A stretch of 64,000 bases of DNA from Candidatus Obscuribacterales bacterium (GCA_020634035.1 JACKCM010000001.1:496001-560000), one strand, 5' to 3'; positions 15,223 to 24,230 are shown, numbered from the stretch's first letter. Program-made: numbers and translations. The notes: generated by a model not told the origin, from the sequence alone.

Positions 15223-17862
15223 ATGAGGAGCTTCATTCAAAGAATCGTTAAGTGGTATCACAGCAACCCTGTGGCAAAGCCCCTGGTGAAATTCTTCGCC
15301 ATCGGCGCAGTAACCGCTGTTTTCTTCGCCCTGACCGCCGCCGGAGTTTTCGAGAAGGCGCCGATTCGGGTTCCACCCTCTGACTATCTCCTGCAAAAGC
15401 AAAGTCGATCGGCTGTCGAACTCGAGCAGCAGCTCAAGTCCGCCACCCCCAAGATCGACGAGCTTGTGTTCTTCAAGGACACCAATTTCGTGGTCGTCGT
15501 CACCGGCGATTTCGAACAGGAGGTTCTGGTTCTCAACGCCGACACCGCCGAGGTGAAGGCCGAAGCCGACGCAGCCAAGGTCCCCTATCGCGAGTTGCCG
15601 TCGTCAACGACGCCCAACCCGCAGACCGGTCTGCTCACCATGCTCTGGTTCATGATCCTGATCGGGATCGTGGTCTGGTTCGGATTTTTCCTGTTCAAGA
15701 AACCTGACCCGAACGAACAAAACGTCATCCAGAAAGTCCTCGACGTTGTCTTCGGTCGGATCGGCACCACTGTCTCTCGGCTCGGGATGAAGCATTCCAC
15801 GGCTCACCTGAGCAGCTGGATTATCGGGTTGGCGCTTCTCGCCAGCTTGATCGCCCTGCGGGCATTCGTGAACGATCCCCTCGTTCTCGTGCCCTCCGAA
15901 TACCGCACCTTCCAGCCAACCAGTGCCTGGCAAGTGGAACGCCAACTGAAACACGATCCGAGCCTGATTCAGCGGGTCGCAGAAATCGAAAACACCGGCG
16001 TGCTGTATGTCCAGATCATTCCTCCGGCGATCGAGGAAGGCAACGAAATTACCGCGGTTCCCGGTCAAGAGAAGAAAGCAGCTCCCCAGCCCATGGGCAG
16101 GCTGATTCACTTCGGATCTGACGCCGCCGGCAAGACCAACCTCGACAAGCTAGTCACAAAATTGAAAGCGGCCGATGTGCCCTTCAAGTCGGTGGCTCCT
16201 GAGCTGGACAGCAATGTCTTCAACACGATGCCGCTGCCATGGACGGTGGGTCTCGCCTCTCTGGGCGGTGTCCTCGTGATCTGGGGAATCGTCATCATCT
16301 CCTACTGGAGCGGCTGGAGAGAGTCGGAGGGTTTCACCAGCCGCAACGGCACTGCCACCGCCGGTGGTCGCCAGAGCGGTTACTCGGCAGGTGGCCAGGT
16401 GATGATCCGGGATGAAGACCGGAAGACCTTCGCCGACGTGGCCGGCTGCCAGGAAGCGATTGACGAGTTGCGGGTGGTGGAGAAGAAAATCCGCCGTCCA
16501 AAACTCTACAAAGTCTTCGGCGCTCCGGTGCCGAGTGGCGTCATGCTCTATGGTCCTCCGGGAACAGGTAAGACGCTGCTGGCTCGCGCGCTCTCCGGCG
16601 AAATCGGCGGTCACTTCGAGGCTCTCTCGGGTTCGCAGTTCGTCGAGATGTATGTCGGTGTCGGTGCCCGCCGGGTTCGCGATGCCTACAGCCGGGCTCG
16701 CAAAGCCGCTCAAAGAAGCGGTCGGATCTCGATCATCTTCATCGACGAGATCGACGCCATCGCCAAGAAGCGCGGCAACGGTGAAGGCGGCGGTGACAAA
16801 GAATACGAGCAGACCCTCAACGAGCTGCTCGTGCAGATGAACGGCTTCGGCAATCACGGTCTGGTTCTGACCATGGCTGCCACCAACCGTCTGGACATCC
16901 TCGACGATGCCATTCTGCGTCCCGGACGTTTCGACATCAAGGTCCAGGTGCCCAAGCCCGACAAGAAGGGTCGCGCCCAGATTTACGGTGTCTACCTGCG
17001 GAAGCTCAAGATTCTCCTTCCCGAAGGGGATGACGAAGCCAATCGCGAAAGACTGCTCGACGACCTGGCTCGCCGCAGCCACGACTTCTCCGGCGCCGAA
17101 ATTGAAGGTGCGGTGAAAAATGCCGCCACCATCGCCGTCGAACGCATGTTCGGAGATGTCACCGAAGACATCACCGACGAGCAGTTGGAAGAATACCAGG
17201 CCATGGCCATCGTCACCGTCAACGATCTCAACGAGGGCGTCGACAAAATGGCCTACGGAACCCAGATCAAGAGTCGCATCCGCACGGACAGAGAACGCTG
17301 GGCAACGGCCATCCACGAGGTCGGTCATGCCACGATTCCCACCGTCCTCAAAGGCGACCCGGTCAACCGCATCACCATCGTGATGACCGACAAGTCCCTG
17401 GGCTTGATGGACAGCTCCCCGGAAGAAGGCGAGCGCTACGACTGGACCAATGATCAATTCCGCATCCGTCTCCAGATGATGCTGGCAGGACGGGCAGCAG
17501 AAAAGATCATCCTCTCCAAGATCTCCACCGGCGCCAGCAACGATTTCGAGCGCGCCAGCCAGCTCGCCAGGCAGATGGTCGGGGTCTACGGTATGTCCGA
17601 AGCATTCGGCGTCAAGTCGCTGCCTCTGGACCGCTATGGTTTCCCGGCCAGCAACATCGGCGAGATCATGCTCGACAAGTTCAACCGGGCATGGGGTGAC
17701 CTGATCGACGAGATGGAAAAAGCCACCGACGAGATCATCGAGAAGCACCGCGCGCAAATCGAGGCGGTGGCGAAGGTGCTCTACGAAAACGAAACCATGA
17801 CCGGTGCCGAGTTCCGCGCCCTCTGGCAGGAGCATGCCCCGGCAGAAGAAGTGGTGGCGTGA
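15223..17862 (+). CDS. FtsH-like AAA+ zinc protease with duplicated membrane/periplasmic module
   Basis: The ATG at 15223 has GAGG at 7 bases; a GTG three codons earlier is less suitable. At 879 residues it is about 230 longer than typical FtsH. Residues 22-43 and 137-158 are membrane helices around a first periplasmic domain. Residues 198-215 and 340-361 are two more helices around a second domain that resembles the first (both have P-S-D/E-Y then E-x-QLK). The AAA module has Walker A GPPGTGKT (444-451), Walker B IIFIDEID (504-511), the pore loop as YVGVG and ILRPGRFD. The M41 protease has HEVGH at 698-702 and the third ligand near D774 (TGASNDF). FtsH degrades membrane and some soluble proteins as a hexamer. 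All catalytic parts look intact. It is followed by a 123-residue gene of similar codon use. Confidence 0.92.
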   Translation: MRSFIQRIVKWYHSNPVAKPLVKFFAIGAVTAVFFALTAAGVFEKAPIRVPPSDYLLQKQSRSAVELEQQLKSATPKIDELVFFKDTNFVVVVTGDFEQEVLVLNADTAEVKAEADAAKVPYRELPSSTTPNPQTGLLTMLWFMILIGIVVWFGFFLFKKPDPNEQNVIQKVLDVVFGRIGTTVSRLGMKHSTAHLSSWIIGLALLASLIALRAFVNDPLVLVPSEYRTFQPTSAWQVERQLKHDPSLIQRVAEIENTGVLYVQIIPPAIEEGNEITAVPGQEKKAAPQPMGRLIHFGSDAAGKTNLDKLVTKLKAADVPFKSVAPELDSNVFNTMPLPWTVGLASLGGVLVIWGIVIISYWSGWRESEGFTSRNGTATAGGRQSGYSAGGQVMIRDEDRKTFADVAGCQEAIDELRVVEKKIRRPKLYKVFGAPVPSGVMLYGPPGTGKTLLARALSGEIGGHFEALSGSQFVEMYVGVGARRVRDAYSRARKAAQRSGRISIIFIDEIDAIAKKRGNGEGGGDKEYEQTLNELLVQMNGFGNHGLVLTMAATNRLDILDDAILRPGRFDIKVQVPKPDKKGRAQIYGVYLRKLKILLPEGDDEANRERLLDDLARRSHDFSGAEIEGAVKNAATIAVERMFGDVTEDITDEQLEEYQAMAIVTVNDLNEGVDKMAYGTQIKSRIRTDRERWATAIHEVGHATIPTVLKGDPVNRITIVMTDKSLGLMDSSPEEGERYDWTNDQFRIRLQMMLAGRAAEKIILSKISTGASNDFERASQLARQMVGVYGMSEAFGVKSLPLDRYGFPASNIGEIMLDKFNRAWGDLIDEMEKATDEIIEKHRAQIEAVAKVLYENETMTGAEFRALWQEHAPAEEVVA

Positions 17863-17874
17863 TGTAATTAGCGT

Positions 17875-17909
17875 ACAGCGATTCCGAGGGAAATCCCTCG
17901 GGTCGCTGT
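17875..17909 (+). terminator. Terminator after FtsH-like gene
   Basis: ACAGCGATTCCGAGGG pairs with CCCTCGGGTCGCTGT, then CGTTTCTC. Confidence 0.7.
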
Positions 17910-18017
17910 CGTTTCTCAAACTTCGTCTTTATGTTTTACGAGTATCGCCAGCAAGAACCAGAGATGCTTCAGAGCGAAACTCTATATCCGAGCTCCGAAA
18001 TTTTAAGAGGAACATGA

Positions 18018-18389
18018 ATGAGCAAAGAAGAAATGAGTCGGGATAATTTCCAGGCGTTTCAAGACCTCTGCCAGGGTCAGATTGTCGGCAACGAGTGGAT
18101 GCAGGACTATCCGGGAAGCGTCGACCTTGCCGCGGTTGCACGGGTGCTTCGTCCCCTGGCACGGCGTTTCAAGCAAGCCGAGAGCCTCACCGACGAAGAA
18201 GTCCTCGCTGCCTTCTTCTCCACCCAGGCAGTGCATCTGCTCAAGAACCTGCGCAACACCTACTGCTTCTGGGTGATCGCGAAGGAAGCAGCTTTCCACA
18301 TCGGCGACTACTCCGCACAGATCAACCTGCCGGACGTGGTCAAAGCCATGGAAGCCAGACCCGAGATCAAGAAAGCGATCGTGGTCTGA
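18018..18389 (+). CDS. Protein of unknown function, 123 residues
   Basis: AGAGGA lies 8 bases before the ATG. The soluble protein begins MSKEEMSRDNFQAFQDLCQG and has an acidic segment (SLTDEEVLAAFF). It includes NTYCFWVIAKEAAFHIGDYS and ends in a basic/hydrophobic tail. I recognise no family. C/G-ending codons match the FtsH-like gene upstream, but the terminator between them suggests separate transcription. Confidence 0.7.
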   Translation: MSKEEMSRDNFQAFQDLCQGQIVGNEWMQDYPGSVDLAAVARVLRPLARRFKQAESLTDEEVLAAFFSTQAVHLLKNLRNTYCFWVIAKEAAFHIGDYSAQINLPDVVKAMEARPEIKKAIVV

Positions 18390-18408
18390 TCTTCTGCTGA
18401 ATCAGGCT

Positions 18409-18446
18409 GGCTCGGGTGCAGAAGTGCATCCCGAGCCGGTCTTTCT
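18409..18446 (+). terminator. Terminator before convergent MocR-like gene
   Basis: GGCTCGGGTGCA pairs with TGCATCCCGAGCC, then GGTCTTTCT. Confidence 0.75.
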
Positions 18447-18486
18447 AATATGAATACTCTAGTTTTTTTTAAATCAATCCAGTTTT

Positions 18487-18501
18487 ACTATTTTATATAG
18501 C
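18487..18501. repeat. AT-rich inverted repeat in convergent gap
   Basis: CTAT-TTTAT-ATAG at 18488-18500, between the 123-residue gene and the leftward MocR-like gene. Confidence 0.45.
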
Positions 18502-18534
18502 ACAGCAAAAAACAAAAGTAGAAGCAAATCTAAT

Positions 18535-20016
18535 CTAGTCGTATAAGACAGAATCCACAAATTCTTTCACCATCGCATCCACGCCTTCCAGCTCCATCTC
18601 AGCGAATCTGATCAGGTATTCGTTTCCTGGCGCTTCACCCTCATAAAAAAGATCTGTAGAGACCATAGGGAAATCCGCTCTGTGAGCAGCTTTTTCAAGT
18701 ACTTCAGAATCAATCTCCGAGTCAAAACGAGCCAGCACATGCAGTCCGGTGCTGGAGCCGACTATCTCTACTCTGTCTTTGAAGCCAGTTTTCAAAGCAT
18801 AGATCAAGGCTTGCCTGCAACGTTTGAAGTACTTCCAGGTTTTGCGAATATATTTTTCGACATGACCATCTTCGATCATTTCGGTAAGAACATAGTGTTC
18901 CATCAGGGTGAATTGACGATCGAACATTCCCATATAACCCTTGAACAGATCTATCAGACTTTCAGGAATAACCAGAACGCCAGTGAAACACAGCGGATAG
19001 AGAAGACGCCAGAAAGAGTAGAAATAGATCACCGAACCGGTGGGATCCTGGCTGAAGATAGTTCTGGCAGACTGAGAACTATAGTGAAAGTCAGAGTCCC
19101 AGTCATCTTCGATGATCGCACACTCATTTCTATGGGCCCATTCAAGTAAATCAATACGCCTATCCTGGCTGAGAATAACCCCGGTGGGCTCCTGGCAGGA
19201 CGGAGCCAGATAGATCCAGTGCGGTAAATTCTCCAGCTGATCAAGGGCGCTGACGATTATTCCTTCTTCGTCGACCGGGACAGAAAGCACATCTGCGCCC
19301 AGGCTATGAAACTGTTCTCTGGCTCCATAAAATCCGGGATTCTCTACGACCACTCGATCTCCAGCCTTCACCAAAAGAGAGAATACAGGCGAGAAAACCC
19401 GCTCTACACCAGAATTTAGAACAATCTGATCGGCACTACAGACAATGCCTTTATTCCTTCTCAAATAGCCTGCTACCGCTTCTCGCAACGGGAAATATCC
19501 GAATACATCTCGGTTATCTTCAAAACCGGTCTTCTCCATATTACGGCTGATGTTCGTCGTTATCTGCCTCCACTGTCTGACAGGAAGAAGGCGTTTAGAT
19601 GGAGCGCCGAAATTGCTCTGGTCGAGTTCACTGGAGTCCGGTCTGCGACCGGCCCGGGCAAGAATTTTTTCAGCCAGACTATTCCTGCGTCGCTGCCAGA
19701 GAAAAGAAGCGCTAGAAGATATACTCGGATTCATTTCTACAGTCTGAGCTGCAGTTGAATCAACCTCTTCCGGGTCACGAATCCAGGTTCCTGCTCCCCG
19801 GCTGGTATTCAAATAACCGAGAGCTCCCAGGGTATCGAAAGCGCTGACCACTGTGGTTCGCGAAACACCAAGATAGATGGCTATATCTCTTGTGGAGGGC
19901 ATTTTGTCACCGGGTTTCAAAACCCTCTCACGCACAGCTTTTTCAACAGCGCTTTTAATAGATTCGGCAGAGATCCTTGAATCTCCTTCTATCTCTTTGA
20001 GGAATGCCAGGTCCAT
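18535..20016 (-). CDS. Second MocR-like regulator lacking the PLP lysine
   Basis: The protein has 493 residues, with AAGGA about 10 bases before the ATG at 20016. Residues 17-80 are the GntR winged helix (MPSTRDIAIYLGVSRTTVVSAF). The aminotransferase-fold half keeps APSCQEPTG and IIEDDWDSDF. The Schiff-base site reads YSFWRLLYP, with W336-R337 where Ser-Lys is expected, exactly as in the paralogue at 7730-9175. The shared FWRLLYP motif shows the two form a distinct subfamily rather than two independent losses. It is divergent from a small membrane protein gene and probably controls that side or itself. Confidence 0.87.
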   Translation of the reverse strand: MDLAFLKEIEGDSRISAESIKSAVEKAVRERVLKPGDKMPSTRDIAIYLGVSRTTVVSAFDTLGALGYLNTSRGAGTWIRDPEEVDSTAAQTVEMNPSISSSASFLWQRRRNSLAEKILARAGRRPDSSELDQSNFGAPSKRLLPVRQWRQITTNISRNMEKTGFEDNRDVFGYFPLREAVAGYLRRNKGIVCSADQIVLNSGVERVFSPVFSLLVKAGDRVVVENPGFYGAREQFHSLGADVLSVPVDEEGIIVSALDQLENLPHWIYLAPSCQEPTGVILSQDRRIDLLEWAHRNECAIIEDDWDSDFHYSSQSARTIFSQDPTGSVIYFYSFWRLLYPLCFTGVLVIPESLIDLFKGYMGMFDRQFTLMEHYVLTEMIEDGHVEKYIRKTWKYFKRCRQALIYALKTGFKDRVEIVGSSTGLHVLARFDSEIDSEVLEKAAHRADFPMVSTDLFYEGEAPGNEYLIRFAEMELEGVDAMVKEFVDSVLYD

Positions 20017-20363
20017 ATATTCCGATCCTTACCTGTCCCGATCGTAGCTGCGCCAGCCAATATATTAGCAATCTAAATATTCGATTGAGCACAGATAGGA
20101 AAAGTTTCTACCAAAAGGCCACTCTTGAAATGTAAAACTGGTCCAGTAGTCACTATGTCAGGTAGAGTTTTCCGATTCTGTCCTGAAACATCGACAAATT
20201 ATTGATTGTCATAAGCAGATATGGCAGGTTGAGATTCTTGTCTACTGCAATCTCTTATCGAAGCCAAACAACCTTTCCAGATTCACTGCCCACGCAATCC
20301 AACTTATCGAAAGCCATCTTCCAAGATGACTTTCCCGACTGAATTTTTCTGGAGAAAGCCTCT
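20017..20363. other. Divergent gap with candidate MocR operator
   Basis: The gap is 347 bases. A perfect palindrome ACTGG-T-CCAGT lies at 20138-20148, about 120 bases upstream of the regulator start. It shares the ACTGG half-site with the inverted repeat at 7189-7204 upstream of the other MocR-like gene. Confidence 0.35.
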
Positions 20364-20654
20364 ATGTCAGGATCTGTCCTTGGATTACTGATTGCCCTTG
20401 CCATGCTCGGAGTCGTCAGTGGTCTCTATCACTGGATTTTCAAAACGAACCAGGGTTCTTTTCTCGATATCACCAGACCGCTGCGACCCTATTACATCAA
20501 TAGCGTCCTGATCTGCTCGTTCATTTTTACTGCGGTCTGGCTCTTTGCCGCCGAGGGTGAATATGCACAGTCGATCATGCTCAGCTGGACTTTGAGCTAC
20601 TGGCCAGGTCTGGCTCTCTTGAGAATTTTCTACATGAAACCGAATTCGAACTGA
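20364..20654 (+). CDS. Small membrane protein, 96 residues, unknown
   Basis: GGAGAAAG lies before the ATG. Hydrophobic segments at residues 4-24 and 45-63 and a weaker one at 73-88 suggest two or three membrane helices. I recognise no family. It is divergent from the second MocR-like regulator, which makes it a candidate target. Confidence 0.65.
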   Translation: MSGSVLGLLIALAMLGVVSGLYHWIFKTNQGSFLDITRPLRPYYINSVLICSFIFTAVWLFAAEGEYAQSIMLSWTLSYWPGLALLRIFYMKPNSN

Positions 20655-20714
20655 ACACCGGTTCAAGGCTTTTCTAAAGCGCAACAATCAACTCTCACCT
20701 CAAAGGTAAAAACC

Positions 20715-20981
20715 ATGTCCAACATCCCGAGCAAATCCGACATCAAGAACGACAACGCCGCCAAGGCCGAAGCGGATCGCAAGGCCAGCATCGAAGGCGA
20801 GGTCTCCTCCTTCACCGACCAGATCGTCGAAGCGATGCGCCGGGGCGAGTCCTATCTCTCGGTTCGCACCAAGATGCCGGAGCCGGAAACCCAGGCCCGA
20901 CTGACCAGCGATTTCGCCAGCCAGGGCTGGACCCTCTCCTTCCGCCCTGCTCGCACCGGCGGCTCCATCTCCTGGAGCTGA
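20715..20981 (+). CDS. Small soluble protein, 88 residues, unknown
   Basis: AAAGGT precedes the ATG by about 6 bases. The N-terminal half is charged and likely helical (SDIKNDNAAKAEADRKAS). The C-terminal half has a WTLSFRPARTGGSISWS ending that looks like beta strand. Codons are strongly C/G-ending, as in the other well-expressed small genes here. I recognise no family. Confidence 0.65.
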   Translation: MSNIPSKSDIKNDNAAKAEADRKASIEGEVSSFTDQIVEAMRRGESYLSVRTKMPEPETQARLTSDFASQGWTLSFRPARTGGSISWS

Positions 20982-21062
20982 GCCGTCCCGAAAACAGCCT
21001 GATCTGATTCAAGCATAAAGCTTCGAACATTCTTTCAATACCCTCTTACAGGAAACAACCAA

Positions 21063-21464
21063 ATGAGCCTGAACGCATTCCTCTTTCGCCTGGGCGCCAT
21101 GGCGGTGCTCTTCCTTCTCGCCTCTGTTTTCGGGGCGATCACCATCTCCTGGTGGGCTGCTGTTCTGAGCGGCATCGGCATCGGCCTCGCCTTCACCTTC
21201 GTCTCCGAACGCATTCTGCGGGGTCTCCTGATGGGCAAGATCGGCAATGGACCGATTGCCTGGTACAGCGTGCATCTTCTGGGCGAAACCGCCTGGCTGG
21301 CACTGCTTGCCTGGGGTGCTTCGGCGCTCGGCCTGGCTTTCGTCCCGGCGTGGCCTGCCTATCTGTTCGGCTTTCTGGTCTGGGCTGTGCTCTGCCAGGA
21401 GATGCTGCGCAAGCTGCCCGGCATGATCATCATGTACCTGGCCATCCGAGGCGGCAAGTCCTGA
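21063..21464 (+). CDS. Four-helix membrane protein, 133 residues, unknown
   Basis: AGGA lies 9 bases before the ATG. Four hydrophobic segments (about residues 10-27, 31-48, 68-92 and 95-126) fill the protein, with the basic SERILRGLLMGK between the second and third. This layout resembles small holin-like or regulator-type membrane proteins, but no family motif is clear. GANTC-rich sequence and a terminator follow. Confidence 0.7.
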   Translation: MSLNAFLFRLGAMAVLFLLASVFGAITISWWAAVLSGIGIGLAFTFVSERILRGLLMGKIGNGPIAWYSVHLLGETAWLALLAWGASALGLAFVPAWPAYLFGFLVWAVLCQEMLRKLPGMIIMYLAIRGGKS

Positions 21465-21493
21465 TTCGAAGCCTGCTGAGTCTGATTCGAGTC
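21463..21493. repeat. Cluster of four GANTC sites
   Basis: GATTC, GAGTC, GATTC and GAGTC occur within 31 bases at the end of the membrane protein gene. Confidence 0.4.
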
Positions 21494-21519
21494 TCGTAGA
21501 ATAAAACGACACCATGTTC

Positions 21520-21564
21520 GAAAGAGAGCCGAATTCCAACTTTTGTCGGTCTCTCTCTCTTTTT
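21520..21564 (+). terminator. Terminator after four-helix protein gene
   Basis: GAGAGCCGA pairs with TCGGTCTC, followed by a CT-rich run and TTTTT. Confidence 0.7.
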
Positions 21565-21580
21565 GAGAAGATTCTACGCT

Positions 21581-21599
21581 TTCATATAGTTGATTATCT
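21581..21599. repeat. AT-rich motif in convergent gap
   Basis: TTCATATAGTTGATTATC lies between the two opposing terminators. It is the least symmetrical of the series. Confidence 0.35.
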
Positions 21600-21617
21600 A
21601 AAAAAGCAGAACTGATT

Positions 21618-21658
21618 GAAAGGTGCCGCGGCAAGTATTTTTTGTAGCGGCACCTTTC
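21618..21658 (-). terminator. Terminator of the leftward 205-residue gene
   Basis: GAAAGGTGCCGC and GCGGCACCTTTC form a perfect 12-bp stem; CTGCTTTTTTAG follows on the minus strand. Confidence 0.8.
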
Positions 21659-21661
21659 GAT

Positions 21662-22279
21662 TCATCGGCGAAGAAGAGGATTGATCACCAACCTTCCACC
21701 ATCATTGAGCAAGTGACCGCTCAGAAGAAGATCCTGCACTTCCTCTCTAGAAATTCGGAAGGTGGGAAAAGCGATCAATTTAGAAACCAGAGCCATTTTG
21801 CGACTGTCACTACCGGCAAGGACCTCTGCTTCTTCATCGATAGCAGCTTCAATAACAGCTTGATCGAGAGGCAGCTTCTGAGCCTGGGTTGCAGCTCTAG
21901 CCAGCACCAGGAAAACGAAGTGAAGGTTGTAGAGCCCACGCAACCGCTGAAAAGCAGAGTTTTCGACGAGGGTATAAACGGCTTGCATTCGAGTCAAAAC
22001 TGCATCAGGTCTGAAGCTTATAGCCAGACCTTCCATACCGGCTCCCAGGTCATCTATCTTCGGATGGAATACACTACAAGGAAAGCCATTCGCCTCCTTC
22101 CTTGCCAGTTCGACAAAATCCTGCAGCACTCGTTTCTCCAGATTCATAAAGATCTCCAGATCAGATTCATAGAATGAAAGATTGACGGATAGAGCTTTTG
22201 CTTCTACAGATTTACCACCGATTTGAGAACGAAAAATATCTTTGATAATGGTCAGATCAAACCGAGGGAGGCAAGGCAA
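21662..22279 (-). CDS. Protein of unknown function, 205 residues
   Basis: The frame starts at a TTG at 22279 with AGGA 8 bases upstream; no earlier ATG fits. The protein is soluble and helical (FMNLEKRVLQDFVELARKEA) and has a hydrophobic patch at LYNLHFVFLVLARA. It ends with a segment that looks like a small winged-helix (FRISREEVQDLLLSGHLLND). I recognise no family. A perfect terminator directly after the stop supports it as a real gene. Confidence 0.6.
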   Translation of the reverse strand: MPCLPRFDLTIIKDIFRSQIGGKSVEAKALSVNLSFYESDLEIFMNLEKRVLQDFVELARKEANGFPCSVFHPKIDDLGAGMEGLAISFRPDAVLTRMQAVYTLVENSAFQRLRGLYNLHFVFLVLARAATQAQKLPLDQAVIEAAIDEEAEVLAGSDSRKMALVSKLIAFPTFRISREEVQDLLLSGHLLNDGGRLVINPLLRR

Positions 22280-22398
22280 ATATCCTGAGATGAGTCAGAT
22301 CACTCAGAAGTGGCCTTAACGTGAAAGATCACTGGTCCAGCAAAAGAGATCAAAAGTGGATTACTACAAGGCTTAGTTGCATCTCAAAGAAGAAAAAA

Positions 22399-22421
22399 AG
22401 CAGGGGATAGAATCCCCTGCT
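22399..22421 (-). terminator. Terminator of the Gly/Ser/Cys small protein gene
   Basis: AGCAGGGGAT-AGA-ATCCCCTGCT, followed on the minus strand by TTTTTTTCTTC. Confidence 0.85.
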
Positions 22422-22449
22422 CTGAAACAAAAGCAACGGTGTCCCGGCT

Positions 22450-22674
22450 CTAGAAGAGGCTCGGACAGGAAGGCGGCTTCATCTTGAAGGGATCATGCGG
22501 AACCTGAGGAGTGTTGTCGAAGCCGGTGCCGCTGCGCACAGAGCTGCTGCTTCGGCCGAATCCGCAAGAGCAGGCAGCCGGTCCCGATCCAAATCCGCCG
22601 CCGAAATCCAGCGTGATCAATGGAATCTGCTCAGGAACGGTCTCTTTTTTATTTGTTTTTGTCTCTCTCGCCAT
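22450..22674 (-). CDS. Small Gly/Ser/Cys-rich protein, 74 residues, unknown
   Basis: AGGA lies 10 bases before the ATG at 22674 and a perfect terminator follows the stop. The first 25 residues are polar and charged (MARETKTNKKETVPEQIPL). They are followed by a Gly-rich segment (FGGGFGSG), a CSC motif, a run of four serines and a C-terminal PPSCPSLF. The layout of a polar leader and a small-residue Cys-containing tail resembles modified-peptide precursors. No modifying enzyme is nearby, so this stays a comparison only. I recognise no family. Confidence 0.6.
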   Translation of the reverse strand: MARETKTNKKETVPEQIPLITLDFGGGFGSGPAACSCGFGRSSSSVRSGTGFDNTPQVPHDPFKMKPPSCPSLF

Positions 22675-23402
22675 GGCTTATTTTCCTAAAGGCAGTTTTG
22701 GGGCTCAATCAACGGTATCTGACTACGAAGTACCCAGGTACCGAAAAACAGTCGAAGATCAGGTCGAGCAATGGTCAGGAGCTTCTGAAATAGTCTCTAT
22801 AAAATTCAAAATCGAGTTAAACAGACTGGTCAATTCTAAAAACTGAGAAGGACCGGTATCAAGCCATCCAGAGAACTAAAACGCAGAAATTACAAAATAT
22901 CGAAAGAGCCGATTGAGATTATGGATATTCCGAAGGCACCACAGAGTGGTATCACCATTAGTGCTTTCTGGCACTAAACAACACAAGCCCTGAACCGTCA
23001 GACACCCCCTTTACATCTTAAGGGATTCAAAAAATCTCCGCACTAGCCAAGCTGGGCCAATAGCGATATTTCAGAGCGCTTCGGATAATTATCAAGCAGG
23101 AGATAGCCACACCAGCGCTTGACAACAAGTGACAGCAAAAAGCAAAAGTTGCAGCCTTGATCTTCTATTTGAAAGTCAAAAGCAGGAAGCTTTAGGTTTC
23201 ACTTCTATAAACCTCAGTGATTTTAAAAAGAGAAAAGCTCTTTTTCTTCAACCTTAAAGATACTCAGCAGCACTTCTCAGAAGCTCCTCAATGTTTCGAC
23301 TCAGCAATCCCGCTGAACCGAAACGTGCCGTTCTGAACGCCCCCAGAGGTGTTTCCGGAAATTTCAGTGCGCTGTGTCTGTAACCTGAAGACAGGGAAAA
23401 TC
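22675..23402. other. Gap upstream of PlsC-type gene
   Basis: The gap is 728 bases. A TAGTGC-TTTCTG-GCACTA hairpin lies near 22960-22978. Short frames in the region lack ribosome sites. It must hold the promoters of both flanking divergent genes. Confidence 0.3.
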
Positions 23403-24230
23403 ATGTATCTACTTCACCAGTACGGTATCTGGGCTGTTGCCGCAGTCCTTTTGTTTATCGGGTGCCTTGCTCTGATTCCGACAATCAAGCGGGCTCGCCG
23501 CTATATCGAGAATGTCAAAACCTGCGGTTATCTGCCTCCGCCCCCGAACGAAACCGGGCTGTTCTGGCTCAAGATGCTCTCTCGCTTCATCATCTTCGTT
23601 CAAGTCGGTCGAGTCAAAATCACCGGCAAAGCGAACCTGGAGCAGATGAAGGGTAAGCACTTCTTAGCCACACCCAACCATCCGCACTTCGCCGACGTAG
23701 CCGTGCTGCCTTATGTCCTTGACGGGATACCGGCTCGCTATATGGCTGCCCGCGGTGTGATGACTTTCGGCGGCGGTCTGGGCAGTTTGATTTTCGGACC
23801 GATGGGCGCCTTTGCTGTCGATCTGACCAAAGGCAAAGGCGGACCGGCCAGGGAGGCTGCCATAGAAGTGGTGGCATCCGGTCAGACTCTGGGAATGTTC
23901 CCGGAAGGCTGGGCCTATCTCGATGGTGTCATGGGAGAATTTAAGAAAGGCGCTGTTCGCATCGCAAAAGCCTCCGCCGAAATTCTCGGTGAGGAGGTCT
24001 ATCTTCTGCCCATGTACTTCCGCTACGGAAAGTATCCCGGTAGCTGGATTCGCAAGATTCCGCCGCCGGCAGAATACTTTCTCTTACTGCTGCTCTTCCC
24101 CTTCTACCGCCGGGGAGTGCATGTGGTCATCGGAGAGCCGATAGCGGCTTCCGAACTCCCCGCCGATGATGTGCAGGGAACCGCTCTTTTGAAAGAAGCT
24201 GTGGCCGCTCTAGACCCGGCTCTCTCGTAA
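23403..24230 (+). CDS. PlsC-type 1-acyl-glycerol-3-phosphate acyltransferase family protein
   Basis: I start at the ATG at 23403; an upstream extension to 23349 has no ribosome site. The protein has 275 residues. Residues 8-26 are a membrane helix. The acyltransferase motif I is NHPHFAD (H93 and D98, HxxxxD) and motif III is FPEG (166-169). The family transfers acyl chains to lysophosphatidic acid or related acceptors at the inner membrane. A paralogue lies at 43695-44546; both share the GYLPPxPN linker after the helix, so they are related to each other. Confidence 0.88.
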   Translation: MYLLHQYGIWAVAAVLLFIGCLALIPTIKRARRYIENVKTCGYLPPPPNETGLFWLKMLSRFIIFVQVGRVKITGKANLEQMKGKHFLATPNHPHFADVAVLPYVLDGIPARYMAARGVMTFGGGLGSLIFGPMGAFAVDLTKGKGGPAREAAIEVVASGQTLGMFPEGWAYLDGVMGEFKKGAVRIAKASAEILGEEVYLLPMYFRYGKYPGSWIRKIPPPAEYFLLLLLFPFYRRGVHVVIGEPIAASELPADDVQGTALLKEAVAALDPALS

